A DNA stretch of 64,000 bases from Lysobacter capsici (GCF_018732085.1 NZ_CP076103.1:558001-622000); one strand, 5' to 3'; positions 15,871-27,253 are shown, counted from the stretch's first letter. A program made the numbers and translations. Notes: generated by a model from the letters alone, not told the origin.

Positions 15871-16569
15871 ATGACCAACCACCTCGCCCGCGCCCGCTAT
15901 CTGATGTCGGCGCACAACGTCAAGCAACTGCCGCCCGATGGCGGTTTCGAGGTCGCATTCGCCGGCCGCTCCAATGCCGGCAAGTCCAGCGCGCTCAATG
16001 CCATGTGCCAGCAGAACGCGCTGGCGCGGGTGTCCAAGACCCCGGGCCGCACCCAGCAACTGGTGTTCTTCGACGTCAGCCTGCCTTACCGCGGCCCCGA
16101 TCCGGCGCCGGAACCGGACAAGTTCCTGGTCGACCTGCCCGGTTACGGTTACGCCAAGGTGCCGCAGAACCTGCAGGCGCACTGGCAGGCGTTCCTGGAC
16201 CGCTATTTCCGCACCCGCCAGGCCCTGCGCGGGCTGGTCGTGGTGATGGACATCCGCCACCCGCTCAAGGACTACGACCGGCAGATGCTCGGTTACGCGG
16301 TCAGCCGCGACCTGCCGGCGCACGCGCTGCTGACCAAGGCCGACAAGTTCGGGCGCGGCCAGCAACAGCAGCAGCTGATGATGGTGCGCAAGGAATTGAA
16401 CGCGGCCTTCGGCGACACGGTCAGCGTGCAGACCTTCTCCGGCGAGTCCAAGCAGGGCGTGGACGAAGCGCGCGAGAAGGTGATGGGTTGGCTGGGGTTG
16501 CTGCCGAGCGTGGCACCGACGCCGCTGGCCATTCCCGAAGCGCTGTTCCCGCCGCCGTCGGACGAGTAG
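15871..16569 (+). CDS. engB: Ribosome biogenesis GTP-binding protein EngB/YsxC/YihA
   Basis: The 232-residue GTPase has all G motifs: G1 'GRSNAGKSS', G2 'TPGRTQ', G3 'DLPGYGYA', G4 'TKAD'. The GRSNxGKSS and GYGYA variants are specific for the EngB group, which helps assemble the large ribosomal subunit in the cytoplasm. The C-terminus continues about 20 residues (Pro-rich) past the usual domain. It is divergent from the cytochrome c4 gene across 196 bp and is followed by a repeat-containing gap. Confidence 0.96.
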   Translation: MTNHLARARYLMSAHNVKQLPPDGGFEVAFAGRSNAGKSSALNAMCQQNALARVSKTPGRTQQLVFFDVSLPYRGPDPAPEPDKFLVDLPGYGYAKVPQNLQAHWQAFLDRYFRTRQALRGLVVVMDIRHPLKDYDRQMLGYAVSRDLPAHALLTKADKFGRGQQQQQLMMVRKELNAAFGDTVSVQTFSGESKQGVDEAREKVMGWLGLLPSVAPTPLAIPEALFPPPSDE

Positions 16570-16948
16570 GCCATCGCGCCGCGCGATCGCCGTCGCGGCA
16601 GGGGCTGCGTGGCAGGGGCTGCGTGGCAGGGACGGCATATGTGGGAGGGGCTTCAGCCCCGACGCTCTCCTCTCAGATCGCGATCAGCCAGCGAATCTCT
16701 GGCTTGTGTCGAACACTGATCGAAAAGCATCGGGGCTGAAGCCCCTCCCACAAAAAACCTCGTGCCTTCGCTGCGATCGAAAAGCACAGGCGCTGGAACC
16801 CGCGTCCCTCCCGACCGCCGGCGTTTGTGACCGCTGGCCGCTTTCGCACCACGCTTCGCGTTACTGACTGGGTGACTCAAGGACCTTCGCGCATCGGCGC
16901 GAAGACCCGGCCTGCCCGTGCAGGCCCCGGCCCAGGACGCGATACCGC
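16570..16948. repeat. Gap with GTGGGAGGGGCTTCAGCCCC-type inverted element
   Basis: The element at 16640-16757 begins GTGGGAGGGGCTTCAGCCCC and ends with the reverse complement, with inner arms containing GACGCT and TGATCGAAAAGC. The same family occurs at 35981-36140, 51494-51596 and in the 60309-60793 tandem array. No gene is supported here; 16860-16948 is the upstream region of the next gene. Confidence 0.85.
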
Positions 16949-17782
16949 ATGGACACGATTGCCGATCCGCAAACCATCCTCGCCGCGGGCGCCTACGGCA
17001 CCGCGCTGCTGTTCTTCGCCTACGGCGCCTACGCGCTGCTCAAGACCAAGAACGCCGAACAGAACAAGAACGTGCGCTGGTATCTGGGCATCGGCGCGAT
17101 CGTCGTGGTGGCGATGATCGGCTTCGACACGCTCAAGAGCTGGCGCGGCGGCGAACGCGTGACGCCCAATGTCTACCTGACCTTCTCGCCGCGTTTCGCC
17201 GCGGTGAAACTGCCCGATCCGGTGATCGAATACAGCGGCCAGACCCTGGCGCCGAACGCGCCGATCCGGATCGCCGACAACAACAGCAGCATCAACATCT
17301 CGGTCGATTCGATCATCGAGTCGGTCAAGGGCCTGCAGCAGAACAACCAGCAACTGCAGAACGCGCTCGGCAGCGCCGCGCTGGCCAGCCAGCCCAGGGA
17401 ACTGGCCGAGGAAATCGCCGCCGCGTCCAGCGCCGGCCAGGACCCGTGCAAAAGCGGCGGCGACGCGACGCTGTGCGGCTGGAAGCAGTTGTCGAACGGC
17501 CAGTTGGCCAACGCGCAGCAAACCCTGACCCAGGCGGTGAAGGACGCGCCGGCCGACGATCCCAAGGCCCGGGCCACCGCGCTCAGCGGGCTGGGCGAGA
17601 TCTATGTCGGCCAGGGCCGCATCGAGGAAGCCAGGATCGTGCTGAAGAAAGCCGCCGATCTGGGCAACACCGGCGCGCAGAAGCGGCTGGACACGCTGGT
17701 GCTGCCGCCGCGGACCACGCCGGTGCGGCCGCTCACGCCGGTGGTTGCGCCGCGCGAGGCGCGCGGGGTCCCGACGAACTGA
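16949..17782 (+). CDS. Membrane protein with periplasmic TPR/Sel1-like helices, unknown function
   Basis: I do not recognise a named family. The 277-residue product has two membrane segments (about 10-31 and 45-62), then a beta-rich stretch, a Gln/Asn-rich helix ('SVKGLQQNNQQLQNALGSA'), a Cys pair in 'QDPCKSGGDATLCGWKQL', and a helical repeat 'ALSGLGEIYVGQGRIEEARIVLKKAADLGNTGAQKRL' that looks like one or two tetratricopeptide/Sel1 units. The tail is Pro/Arg-rich. The ATG at 16949 lacks a strong RBS. Codon use matches its neighbours, so it is a real gene. Confidence 0.75.
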   Translation: MDTIADPQTILAAGAYGTALLFFAYGAYALLKTKNAEQNKNVRWYLGIGAIVVVAMIGFDTLKSWRGGERVTPNVYLTFSPRFAAVKLPDPVIEYSGQTLAPNAPIRIADNNSSINISVDSIIESVKGLQQNNQQLQNALGSAALASQPRELAEEIAAASSAGQDPCKSGGDATLCGWKQLSNGQLANAQQTLTQAVKDAPADDPKARATALSGLGEIYVGQGRIEEARIVLKKAADLGNTGAQKRLDTLVLPPRTTPVRPLTPVVAPREARGVPTN

Positions 17783-17830
17783 TGGGGACGGTTGCCCGTT
17801 GCGTCGCGGCGCGCAGGCGCCGCGGCCAGC

Positions 17831-18712
17831 TCAGGGCCGAGGCAGCGCCCGGGTCGCTGTGACTTCACCAATCGCATCGTAGCTGCGCTCGATGTCCATG
17901 ACGCCGTCGCCATCGCGGTCGAGCTGGTCGTCGACCAGGCGACCGCCGACATAGCGCATGCGCTTGATGACCCGACCCTGCTTGTCCTGCCATTCCTGCA
18001 CTTGCACCACGTCGAACAAGGACCGATCGCGGTAGTCGGGTTCGCCGTCGCCGTCGTAGTCGATGGTGTAACTCGACAGCTGGTTGTGTCGATAGGCGCC
18101 TTTGCCTTCGCGGTAACCGTCGAAGTCGTCGTCTCGTTCGAGGATCGAGGTCAGCCCATCTTCGTAATACACGATCTGGTCGATCTTGCCGTCGCGGTTA
18201 CGGTCGGTTTCCATGCGCTCAGGCAGACCGTTGCTGTAGAAGACCGTTTCATCGGTTTTGCCGTCGCCATCGAAATCGTAGCGTCCAGTGAACGGTTCGG
18301 GCCGTTTCGCGGCACCGGTCAGCACGGCGCCGATGATTCCGCCGACGACCAGCGCGAGCACGAGGCTGGGTACGCCGAAGCGGCTGCGTGCGGGTTTTGA
18401 ACGGTGCAGCGGTGCGTAGAGGTTGGCGTCTTTGTCGGGCTTGGCCGCGGCCGTGTCGCCCCGCCCATCGTCGGGCGCCTCGTCCTTCTCGTCGTCGTCG
18501 GGCACCGCCGCCTGCCATTTTTCGATGATCGCGCGCGCCTCGACGACATGTTCGTCGGCCACTTCGACCCGTACCGAGCCGCCGACCGGCAACACGTCGG
18601 CGCCGCCTTCCAGTACATCGCCGAACACGAACGATTCGATTCCTTCCTGCGCCAACAAGCCACGCACAAGCTGCGCGTCGGCCGAATGGGCCGCGTGATA
18701 GACGATCTGCAT
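17831..18712 (-). CDS. DUF2007 domain membrane protein with DxDGDG calcium-type repeats
   Basis: The 293-residue protein starts at an ATG with AGGGGGA upstream. Residues 1-70 match the DUF2007 'putative signal transducing' domain ('MQIVYHAAHSADAQLVRGLL' ... 'VEVADEHVVEARAIIEKW'). A charged linker is followed by one membrane helix ('LVLALVVGGIIGAVLTGA', about 125-145), then at least five repeats with DxDGDG-like acidic loops (YDFDGDGKTDE, DRNRDGKIDQ, DDDFDGYREG, DYDGDGEPDY, DRDGDGVMDI). These suggest Ca-binding loops on the other side of the membrane. It is convergent with the hypothetical membrane protein 48 bp away. Function unknown. Confidence 0.8.
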   Translation of the reverse strand: MQIVYHAAHSADAQLVRGLLAQEGIESFVFGDVLEGGADVLPVGGSVRVEVADEHVVEARAIIEKWQAAVPDDDEKDEAPDDGRGDTAAAKPDKDANLYAPLHRSKPARSRFGVPSLVLALVVGGIIGAVLTGAAKRPEPFTGRYDFDGDGKTDETVFYSNGLPERMETDRNRDGKIDQIVYYEDGLTSILERDDDFDGYREGKGAYRHNQLSSYTIDYDGDGEPDYRDRSLFDVVQVQEWQDKQGRVIKRMRYVGGRLVDDQLDRDGDGVMDIERSYDAIGEVTATRALPRP

Positions 18713-18833
18713 CGAGTCCCCCTGGCGCGCGGCGACGCGCTCGCGCAGGCGAAGTATGCATCGGTGCGATGGAGCGACGCACGAAAGCCGCGCTGCCATC
18801 AGCCGCGGCGCGCAGGCAGAACCGATGCGCCGA

Positions 18834-20486
<1,653 letters not shown>

Positions 20487-20588
20487 GTGACGCCTCGGAT
20501 GTCGATGCTGGGGTCGGTCGCGGCATTCGTGCTGCACCGCCGCGATGGACGCCAGCTTACCGCCGCGAACCGGCGCGCCCCGAGCCTG

Positions 20589-20602
20589 TGCATACGTATT
20601 CA
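20589..20602 (+). promoter_or_regulatory. LacI-type operator, site 1
   Basis: TGCATACGTATTCA is a near-palindrome centred on CG, as expected for LacI-family operators. An inverted copy lies at 20650-20663. The LacI gene at 27668 is the natural candidate regulator. Confidence 0.7.
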
Positions 20603-20649
20603 CCCGGCAACGGGCCGACGAAGTGCGACATGAATGCGACTTCATCCCA

Positions 20650-20663
20650 TGAATACGTATGCA
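20650..20663 (-). promoter_or_regulatory. LacI-type operator, site 2
   Basis: TGAATACGTATGCA is the exact reverse complement of site 1. A 61-bp centre-to-centre distance (about six helical turns) would allow looping by a repressor tetramer or control of each divergent promoter separately. Confidence 0.7.
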
Positions 20664-20787
20664 GAACCCGCTGCGGGCGCGATCGCTTGCCTAACATGCG
20701 CCTCAGACCGAGGGCGTACGCCGCCCAGGCAACCGCAGCGCGCCGCAGTGCGCGCGCGGACGACACACAGCGCTTCTGGAGGGGAGC

Positions 20788-23607
20788 ATGTCGAGACTCA
20801 AGTCGGCCACGCCGCAATCGCAATTCAATCGCCATCTGTTGACGATGGCCCTGGCCTCGCTGGGGCTGTGCAGTTCGTGGACGGTGTGGGCGGCCGACGC
20901 GCCGGCGCCGCAGGACGCCGCGCCGGTTGCGGGTCAGGCTACGGCGCCGGCCGCGCAAAGCGCCGCGCACGAACTCGACGCGGTCCAGGTCACCGGCAAC
21001 CGCCGCGTGCAGTCGATCCAGAAGTACGCCGGCACGATCCAGTCGTTCAGCGGCGAGGATCTGACCAAGCTCGGCATCAACACCGACTTCCGCAACCTGC
21101 AGGCCGTGGTGCCCGGTTTGCAGATCACCAAACAGGAAGGCAAGTACGAAATCTTCCTGCGCGGCATCGGCGCGGCCGATTCGGACTTCTCCTCCGATCC
21201 GTCGGTGGCGACCTACTACAACGGCATCTACCTGCCGCGTCCGCGCTCGATCGGGCCGATGTTCTTCGACGTCGACCGCATCGAGGTCAACAAGGGCCCG
21301 CAGGGCACGGTGCGCGGCCGCAACGCCACCGGCGGCTCGATCAACGTGATCTCCAAGCGTCCGGAGCTCGGCGTGACCAGCGGCGGGCTCAAGGTCGGCG
21401 CCGGCAACTACGACTTCACCACCGCCGAGGGCGTGCTCAACCTGCCGATCGGCGAGACCTTCGCGCTGCGCGCGGCGCTGTTCGACGAGGAGCGTTCCTC
21501 CTACATCAGCAACGGCTATCCCAAGTCGCTGTTCGACGCCGAAGGCCCGAGCGCGCTCGACAACCAGGCCGCGCGCCTGTCGATGCTGTGGGAACCCAAC
21601 GACAAGTTCTCCGCGTTCGTGATGCTCGACAAGGTCACCGAGCGCGGCACCGGCGACCCGGGCCTGTTCGCCGAGCGCGGCCTGTCGGCGGGTTACGACA
21701 TCAAGGACCTGGACGATCCGTTCAAGCAGTACTTCCGTACCCAGGGCAGCACCACCAACGACATCGAAGGCATCGCCGGCACCTTCACCTACGCCTTCAA
21801 CGACAAGATCTCGGTCGAGTTCAACACCTCGTACCGCAAGTACGATTTCTACAACCGCAACGCCTCGCGCGAGTGGCAGCTCGGCCCGGTGTACCCCGGC
21901 TCCGAGCGCGAAGCCTATTTCAATCCCGAGCGCCTGGACTGGTACGACACGTTCTACCAGGCCGACAAATCCAGCTCGACCATCAACGAACTGCGTTTCT
22001 TCGGCGACACCGGCCGGGTGATCTGGTCGGCGGGCCTGTTCAACTACGAAGAAAAATACGACTACACCTCGTGGGACGTCGGCAACGGCTACTTCGGCGA
22101 TTGCGACTGGTGGCGTCCGGGCACGATCTGCGGTTACCAGGACGGCCTGGGCGGCGAGAACCGCGGCGACAATTCCAAGGTCGAATCCAATGCGGCGTAT
22201 GCCGATTTCAGTTTCGCCGCGACCGATTCGCTGCGCCTGATCGGCGGCATCCGCTACACCCGCGACAAGAAGATCGCGCGCGAATCCAACGTCAAATACC
22301 AGTTCATCATTCCCGAGGAACTGTTCGCGCAGTTCACCGGCCAGCCGATCAACACCGCGACCAATCCCTACACCACCGGCCTGATCCTGGGTTCGCCGGG
22401 CTTCCGCCTGGCGCCTCCGGGCAATCGCGGCGGCGGCGCGCCGAGCATCTGCACCGGCTGGTCTCCGGCCGACCTGCGTTGCGGGCCGGGCGGCAACACG
22501 CTGGACTATTTCCTCGGCGGTATCCAGAACTTCGGTGCCCAAGACAACTGGCAGCAGTTCCTGCAGCAAAACCGCGACCAGATCCAGGTGATCGCGCGTT
22601 CGGACTTCCCCAATGGCCGCAGCGAAGATATTTACGAAGATAGCTACGTCGACTGGCGGGTGGGCTTCGAATACGACCTCAATCCGCAGGTGATGGTGTA
22701 CGGCACCGTGTCCACCGGCACCCGTTCGGGCGGCATCAACCGGCCGTTGCTGCTCAACGACGGCAGCGCGCTGGCGCCGACCTTCGAACCCGAAGAACTG
22801 ACCTCGTACGAAGCCGGCATCAAGGGCGACTACGTCTGGGGCGAGACCCCGGTGCGCTTGAACGCGTCGGTGTTCTACTACGACTACAAGAACAAGGTGC
22901 TGCAGAACCTGATCGACGTGCCGGCGCCGACGCCGACCAATCCGAACGCGACCAGCCGCCAGGTGTTCAACGACAACGCCGCCAACGCCAGCGTGCTGGG
23001 CCTGGAACTGGAAGGCCGGGTCGGCCTGCCGCACGGCTTCAACCTGGGCTACAACTTCACCTATCTGGACGCGACCTTCGACGAGTCGAACGTGCTCGAC
23101 ACGCGTTCGGGCGGCCTGGGCCTGATCGTGCCGCTGGACGGCAACCGCCTGCCGAACACCTCGAAGTACAACGCCAACGTCAGCCTGTCGCAGACCATCG
23201 ACATCGGCCGCGGCGCGCTGTCCTCGTTCGACTGGACGATCAACCTGACCTACCGCTCCGATTACTACCTGACCGCGTTCAACAGCCGCGGCTTCGGTCA
23301 GGACGCGAACGGCAACGTGATCGAGATCCCGCTGCGCGACATGCCGTTCAACAACGGCTCCAACCCGGCAGCGGGCGGCGGCCCGGCCAACGGCCTGGCG
23401 ATGCGCGACGATGTCGACGGCTTCGTCACCGTCAACGTATCGGCCGGCCTGAACTTCGGCAGCGACAATCAGTTCCGCATCGACGGCTTCGTGTCCAACC
23501 TCACCGACGAGGTGTACTCGGGCAAGGGTTTCGTCAACAACGCGACCAATATTCGTTATTTGAATACGCCGCGGATGTATGGGGTGCGGTTCTCGTCGCA
23601 GTTCTGA
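20788..23607 (+). CDS. TonB-dependent receptor of the maltodextrin locus
   Basis: The 939-residue protein has an N-terminal export signal ending WAADA, a 'ELDAVQVTGNRR' TonB-box region, a plug with 'GINTDFRNLQAVVPGLQIT', 'FFDVDRIEVNKGPQGTVRGRNATGGSINVIS', and a barrel ending 'YGVRFSSQF'. In xanthomonads receptors in this context import maltodextrins across the outer membrane. The start has GGAGG eight bases upstream. Located between the operator region and the MFS carrier, it would deliver substrate to the lipoprotein amylase and inner-membrane carrier encoded downstream. It is not closely related to the tandem pair at 4-10 kb. Confidence 0.92.
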   Translation: MSRLKSATPQSQFNRHLLTMALASLGLCSSWTVWAADAPAPQDAAPVAGQATAPAAQSAAHELDAVQVTGNRRVQSIQKYAGTIQSFSGEDLTKLGINTDFRNLQAVVPGLQITKQEGKYEIFLRGIGAADSDFSSDPSVATYYNGIYLPRPRSIGPMFFDVDRIEVNKGPQGTVRGRNATGGSINVISKRPELGVTSGGLKVGAGNYDFTTAEGVLNLPIGETFALRAALFDEERSSYISNGYPKSLFDAEGPSALDNQAARLSMLWEPNDKFSAFVMLDKVTERGTGDPGLFAERGLSAGYDIKDLDDPFKQYFRTQGSTTNDIEGIAGTFTYAFNDKISVEFNTSYRKYDFYNRNASREWQLGPVYPGSEREAYFNPERLDWYDTFYQADKSSSTINELRFFGDTGRVIWSAGLFNYEEKYDYTSWDVGNGYFGDCDWWRPGTICGYQDGLGGENRGDNSKVESNAAYADFSFAATDSLRLIGGIRYTRDKKIARESNVKYQFIIPEELFAQFTGQPINTATNPYTTGLILGSPGFRLAPPGNRGGGAPSICTGWSPADLRCGPGGNTLDYFLGGIQNFGAQDNWQQFLQQNRDQIQVIARSDFPNGRSEDIYEDSYVDWRVGFEYDLNPQVMVYGTVSTGTRSGGINRPLLLNDGSALAPTFEPEELTSYEAGIKGDYVWGETPVRLNASVFYYDYKNKVLQNLIDVPAPTPTNPNATSRQVFNDNAANASVLGLELEGRVGLPHGFNLGYNFTYLDATFDESNVLDTRSGGLGLIVPLDGNRLPNTSKYNANVSLSQTIDIGRGALSSFDWTINLTYRSDYYLTAFNSRGFGQDANGNVIEIPLRDMPFNNGSNPAAGGGPANGLAMRDDVDGFVTVNVSAGLNFGSDNQFRIDGFVSNLTDEVYSGKGFVNNATNIRYLNTPRMYGVRFSSQF

Positions 23608-24047
23608 TGGGCGCGGGATTTGCGGATAAAGACAAATGCCCTGTTCTCGGATTCTTCTTCCGCTTGCGGGAGAAGGTGGCCCGAAGGGCCGGATGAGGGC
23701 GCGCGAATCTGGCTTGCGACGTAGGTTTCCAGTTCGTTGGCCCTCACCCAGCCCTCTCCCGCAAGCGGGAGAGGGAGTAGGGGGAACCGCCGGGGTCTGG
23801 CTTGATCGGCGGTCGCGATCGCCGCCTATGAAGGAGTGGCTTCGGTCGCTTTTTTCGAAGGGCGAGAACCGTTGAGTGTTGTCTTGACGATTCGTCGTAT
23901 CCGAGCGTGCGACGTTTCTTCCGATTCGCGTCGTAGTACTGCCTGCTCGCGCTTGTCTTCCCCCGTCGTGTGGGGGATTGAGGGGGATTCGCTTTTGCCA
24001 GCCGAAGCCCGCGTAGCCACGCTTAACTTCGTGCCAGTATCGAGCCC
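23608..24047. repeat. Gap with CTCTCCCGC inverted element and decayed C-rich palindrome
   Basis: Arms at 23656-23699 (TTCCGCTTGCGGGAGAAGG ... GGCCGGATGAGGG) and 23741-23777 (CCCTCACCCAGCCCTCTCCC ...) form an inverted repeat element; it recurs at 43371-43410 and 43506-43557. At about 23955-24000 lies a degenerate copy of the C6/G6 palindrome element. No gene is supported in these 440 bp. Confidence 0.8.
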
Positions 24048-25571
24048 ATGACCGACAGCCAACGCGTCCCCTCCCGCAAGCCGCAGCTCTCGTTCTGGCA
24101 GATCTGGAACATGTGCTTCGGCTTTCTCGGCATCCAGTTCGGCTTCGCCCTGCAGAACGCCAACGTCAGTCGCATTTTCCAGACGCTGGGCGCGCCGATC
24201 GACGACATCCCGATGCTGTGGATCGCCGCGCCGCTCACCGGCCTGATCGTGCAACCCATCGTCGGTTACCTGTCCGATCGCACCTGGACCGGCCTCGGCC
24301 GCCGCCGGCCGTACTTCCTGATCGGCGCGGTGCTCGCGACGCTGGCGCTGATCGCGATGCCGAACTCGCCGTCGTTGTGGATCGCCGCCGGCCTGCTGTG
24401 GATGCTCGACGCGTCGATCAACATCTCGATGGAACCGTTCCGCGCCTTCGTCGGCGATCAGCTGCCGCAACAGCAGCGTGCCAGCGGCTATGCGATGCAG
24501 AGCTTCTTCATCGGCGTGGGCTCGGTGATCGCCAGCCTGCTGCCGTTCGCGCTCGCCCACTTCGGCGTCGGCAACACCGCCGGGCCCGGCGAGGTGCCCG
24601 ACACCGTGCGCTATGCGTTCTACTTCGGCGGCGCGGTATTGCTGCTGTCGGTCGGCTGGACCGTGCTGCGCACGCGCGAATACCCGCCGGAACAGCTGCA
24701 CGCCTTCGACGAGGCGCCGGTGCTGGCGCGGCCCGATCGCGACCGCGTGCGTTGCCTGCTGCTGGGCGCATCGTGGATGGTGGTCGGCGGCATCGCCGCG
24801 ACCACGATCTCGATGCTCGGCTGGGATAAGCAGTTGTATGTGCTGGCCGCGTTGATCGCCGCGTTCGGGCTGACGCTGCTGCTGCGCGGCATGGTCGGCA
24901 ACGCGGGCGGCTTCGCCTCGGTGATGGACGATCTGGCGGCGATGCCGACCACGATGCTGCGGCTGGCCGTGGTGCAGTTCTTCTCCTGGTTCGCCTTGTT
25001 CGCGATGTGGATCTACACCACGCCGGCGGTCACCCAACTGCATTACCACAGCAGCGACACCGCCTCGGCCGCGTACAACGACGGCGCGAACTGGGTCGGC
25101 GTGTTGTTCGCCGCCTACAACGGTTTCGCCGCGCTGGCCGCGATCGTGATCCCGCCGATGACCCGCCGCTGGGGCCTGCGCTGGAGCCATCTGTTCAACG
25201 TGTTTCTCGGCGGCGCCGGGTTGATCTCGATCGCGTTGATCCGCGATCCGCAATGGTTGCTGCTGTCGATGCTCGGGGTCGGTTTCGCCTGGGCCTCGAT
25301 CCTGTCGCTGCCGTACGCGATGCTGTCCGACAGCGTGCCGGTGGCGAAGATGGGCGTGTTCATGGGTATCTTCAATTTCTTCATCGTGATTCCGCAATTG
25401 GTCGCGGCGAGCCTGCTCGGTTTTCTGCTCAAGCATCTGTTCGGCGGGCAGCCGGCGATGGCGCTGGTGATCGGCGGCGTGAGCCTGTTCCTGGCCGGCG
25501 TGTGCGTGCTGTGGGTACGCGAGCCGGGTCGGGCCGAAGACTTGGCCAGTGCCGCGCAGGCGCGCGCATGA
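24048..25571 (+). CDS. MFS sugar transporter (SLC45/GPH-like)
   Basis: The 507-residue protein has 12 predicted membrane segments and the MFS motif A variant 'GYLSDRTWTGLGRRRPYF', which is characteristic of the sucrose/maltose proton symporter (SLC45-like) group. It would carry maltose or maltodextrin from the periplasm into the cytoplasm. The last bases overlap the next start (ATGA at 25568-25571), so it is translationally coupled to the lipoprotein amylase. The context (receptor, GH13 enzymes, LacI) strongly supports an alpha-glucoside substrate. Confidence 0.9.
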   Translation: MTDSQRVPSRKPQLSFWQIWNMCFGFLGIQFGFALQNANVSRIFQTLGAPIDDIPMLWIAAPLTGLIVQPIVGYLSDRTWTGLGRRRPYFLIGAVLATLALIAMPNSPSLWIAAGLLWMLDASINISMEPFRAFVGDQLPQQQRASGYAMQSFFIGVGSVIASLLPFALAHFGVGNTAGPGEVPDTVRYAFYFGGAVLLLSVGWTVLRTREYPPEQLHAFDEAPVLARPDRDRVRCLLLGASWMVVGGIAATTISMLGWDKQLYVLAALIAAFGLTLLLRGMVGNAGGFASVMDDLAAMPTTMLRLAVVQFFSWFALFAMWIYTTPAVTQLHYHSSDTASAAYNDGANWVGVLFAAYNGFAALAAIVIPPMTRRWGLRWSHLFNVFLGGAGLISIALIRDPQWLLLSMLGVGFAWASILSLPYAMLSDSVPVAKMGVFMGIFNFFIVIPQLVAASLLGFLLKHLFGGQPAMALVIGGVSLFLAGVCVLWVREPGRAEDLASAAQARA

Positions 25572-27253
25572 AGGCTTTGACTATCGCGGTCCTGAGTCTG
25601 GCGTTGGCCGCCTGCGCGCATGGCGCGCGCGACGCGAAACCGTCGCGAGACTACTACGGCACCTTGGAGCCGATGGCGAGCGATGCGGTGTACTTCGTCG
25701 TCACCGACCGTTTCGTCAACGGCGACACCAGCAACGACCAGCGCGAGCAGGGCGGGCCGGACCCGGCGACGCGGACCTTCGATCGTCCGGTTGCGGGCGC
25801 GCCGCCCGGACAGAGCGACAACATCGGCTACCTCGGCGGCGACTTCAAAGGTCTGCTCGACAACGCCGCTTACATTCGCGACATGGGTTTCGGCGCGGTG
25901 TGGCTGACGCCGATCGTCGACAACCCGGATCAGGCCTTCACCGGCGGCGATGCGGTGACCTGGGGCGGCGCGTTCCAGGATCGCGGCAAGACCGGCTACC
26001 ACGGTTACTGGGGCGTGGACTTCTATCGGCTCGACGAGCATCTGCCGAGCCGCGACCTGGATTTCGCCGGGCTGACCCGAGGGCTCAAGCGCCATGGCCT
26101 GAAGACCGTGCTCGACATCGTCGCCAATCACGGCTCGCCGTCGTTCACCATGCCGGTCGATCAGCCCAAGTACGGCGAGATCTATCGCGACGGCGTGCTG
26201 GTCGCCGATCACCAGAACCTGGCGCCGGAGCAACTCGACCCCGTACACAACCCGTTGCACCGGTTCTTTCATAACGAAAAGGACCTGGTGCAGCTGTCGA
26301 ACATCGACGACACCAATCCGGCGGTGATGGACTATTTTGTCGGCGCGTATTCGCAATGGATCGACCAGGGCGCCGATGCGTTCCGCATCGACACCATCCG
26401 GCATATGCCGCCGGCCTTCTGGAAGAAATTCTCCGATCGCATCCGCGCCAAGCGGCCGGGCTTCTTCATGTTCGGCGAAGCCTTCGACTACAAGGCCGAG
26501 AACATCGCGCCGTTCACCTGGGCGAGCAACGGCGGGGTCAGCGTGCTCGACTTTCCGCTCAAGGAGCGGATGGCGCAGGTGTTCGGGCGCGAGCGCGGCG
26601 ATTTCGCGCTGTTGGCCGAGCGGCTGTATCTGACCGATGGGCCGTACGCGAACCCGTACGAGCTGATGACGTTCTACGACAATCACGACATGCCGCGCCT
26701 GGATGCCAGCGACGAGGGCTTCATCGATGCGCACCATTGGCTGTTTACTGCGCGCGGGATTCCGGTGATCTATTACGGCTCGGAGGTCGGGTTCGAGCGT
26801 GGGCATGCGGAGCATGCGGGCAATCGCAACTATTTCGGACAGGCGCGCATCGATGCGGCGCGCGGCAATCCGATTCGCGAATCGCTCAAACGCATCGCGA
26901 AGGTGCGCGAAGCCTCGCCGGCCTTGCAGCGCGGCCTGCAGTTGAATGTTGAGTTGCGCGGCGATCGGGCGGTGTTCTATCGGGCGTACGAGCATGCCGG
27001 GCAATCGCAGATCGCCCTGGTGCTGCTCAACAAGGGCGATGCGGCGGCGCAGTTCGAGGTGCGCGAGTATCTGCAGGCCGGGCGTTGGCGTGCGGCCTTG
27101 GGTGGGGGCGAGGTGGACGTGGCCGAGGGTGGGGCGCTTCGCGCTTCGGTGCCTGCGCATGGGGTCGAGGTGTATGTGCTGGATCGGCCGGTGGTTCGCG
27201 AGGATCTTCGGGTGGCGCTGGATCATGCGATGAAGCGTGCGCGGCGGCGTTGA
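25568..27253 (+). CDS. GH13 alpha-amylase/cyclomaltodextrinase-like lipoprotein
   Basis: The 561-residue protein begins MKALTIAVLSLALAACAHG with a lipobox (LAAC), so it should be anchored outside the cytoplasm. The catalytic domain carries the GH13 triad: Asp275 in 'GADAFRIDTIRHM', Glu304 in 'MFGEAFDY', Asp374 in 'TFYDNHDMPRL', plus 'TVLDIVANHGSP' and 'GYHGYWGVDFY'. It would trim maltodextrins or cyclodextrins after passage through the outer membrane. The start overlaps the MFS stop by 4 bp. The C-terminal beta domain is present, so the gene is intact. Confidence 0.92.
   Translation: MKALTIAVLSLALAACAHGARDAKPSRDYYGTLEPMASDAVYFVVTDRFVNGDTSNDQREQGGPDPATRTFDRPVAGAPPGQSDNIGYLGGDFKGLLDNAAYIRDMGFGAVWLTPIVDNPDQAFTGGDAVTWGGAFQDRGKTGYHGYWGVDFYRLDEHLPSRDLDFAGLTRGLKRHGLKTVLDIVANHGSPSFTMPVDQPKYGEIYRDGVLVADHQNLAPEQLDPVHNPLHRFFHNEKDLVQLSNIDDTNPAVMDYFVGAYSQWIDQGADAFRIDTIRHMPPAFWKKFSDRIRAKRPGFFMFGEAFDYKAENIAPFTWASNGGVSVLDFPLKERMAQVFGRERGDFALLAERLYLTDGPYANPYELMTFYDNHDMPRLDASDEGFIDAHHWLFTARGIPVIYYGSEVGFERGHAEHAGNRNYFGQARIDAARGNPIRESLKRIAKVREASPALQRGLQLNVELRGDRAVFYRAYEHAGQSQIALVLLNKGDAAAQFEVREYLQAGRWRAALGGGEVDVAEGGALRASVPAHGVEVYVLDRPVVREDLRVALDHAMKRARRR

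Larger units (their letters stand above)
20487..20787. promoter_or_regulatory. Divergent control region of the maltodextrin locus
   Basis: These 301 bp separate the alpha-glucosidase and receptor genes and carry two inverted copies of a CG-centred LacI-type operator about 61 bp apart. The receptor RBS GGAGGGGAGC is at its right end. I cannot place -35/-10 boxes with confidence. Confidence 0.7.
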
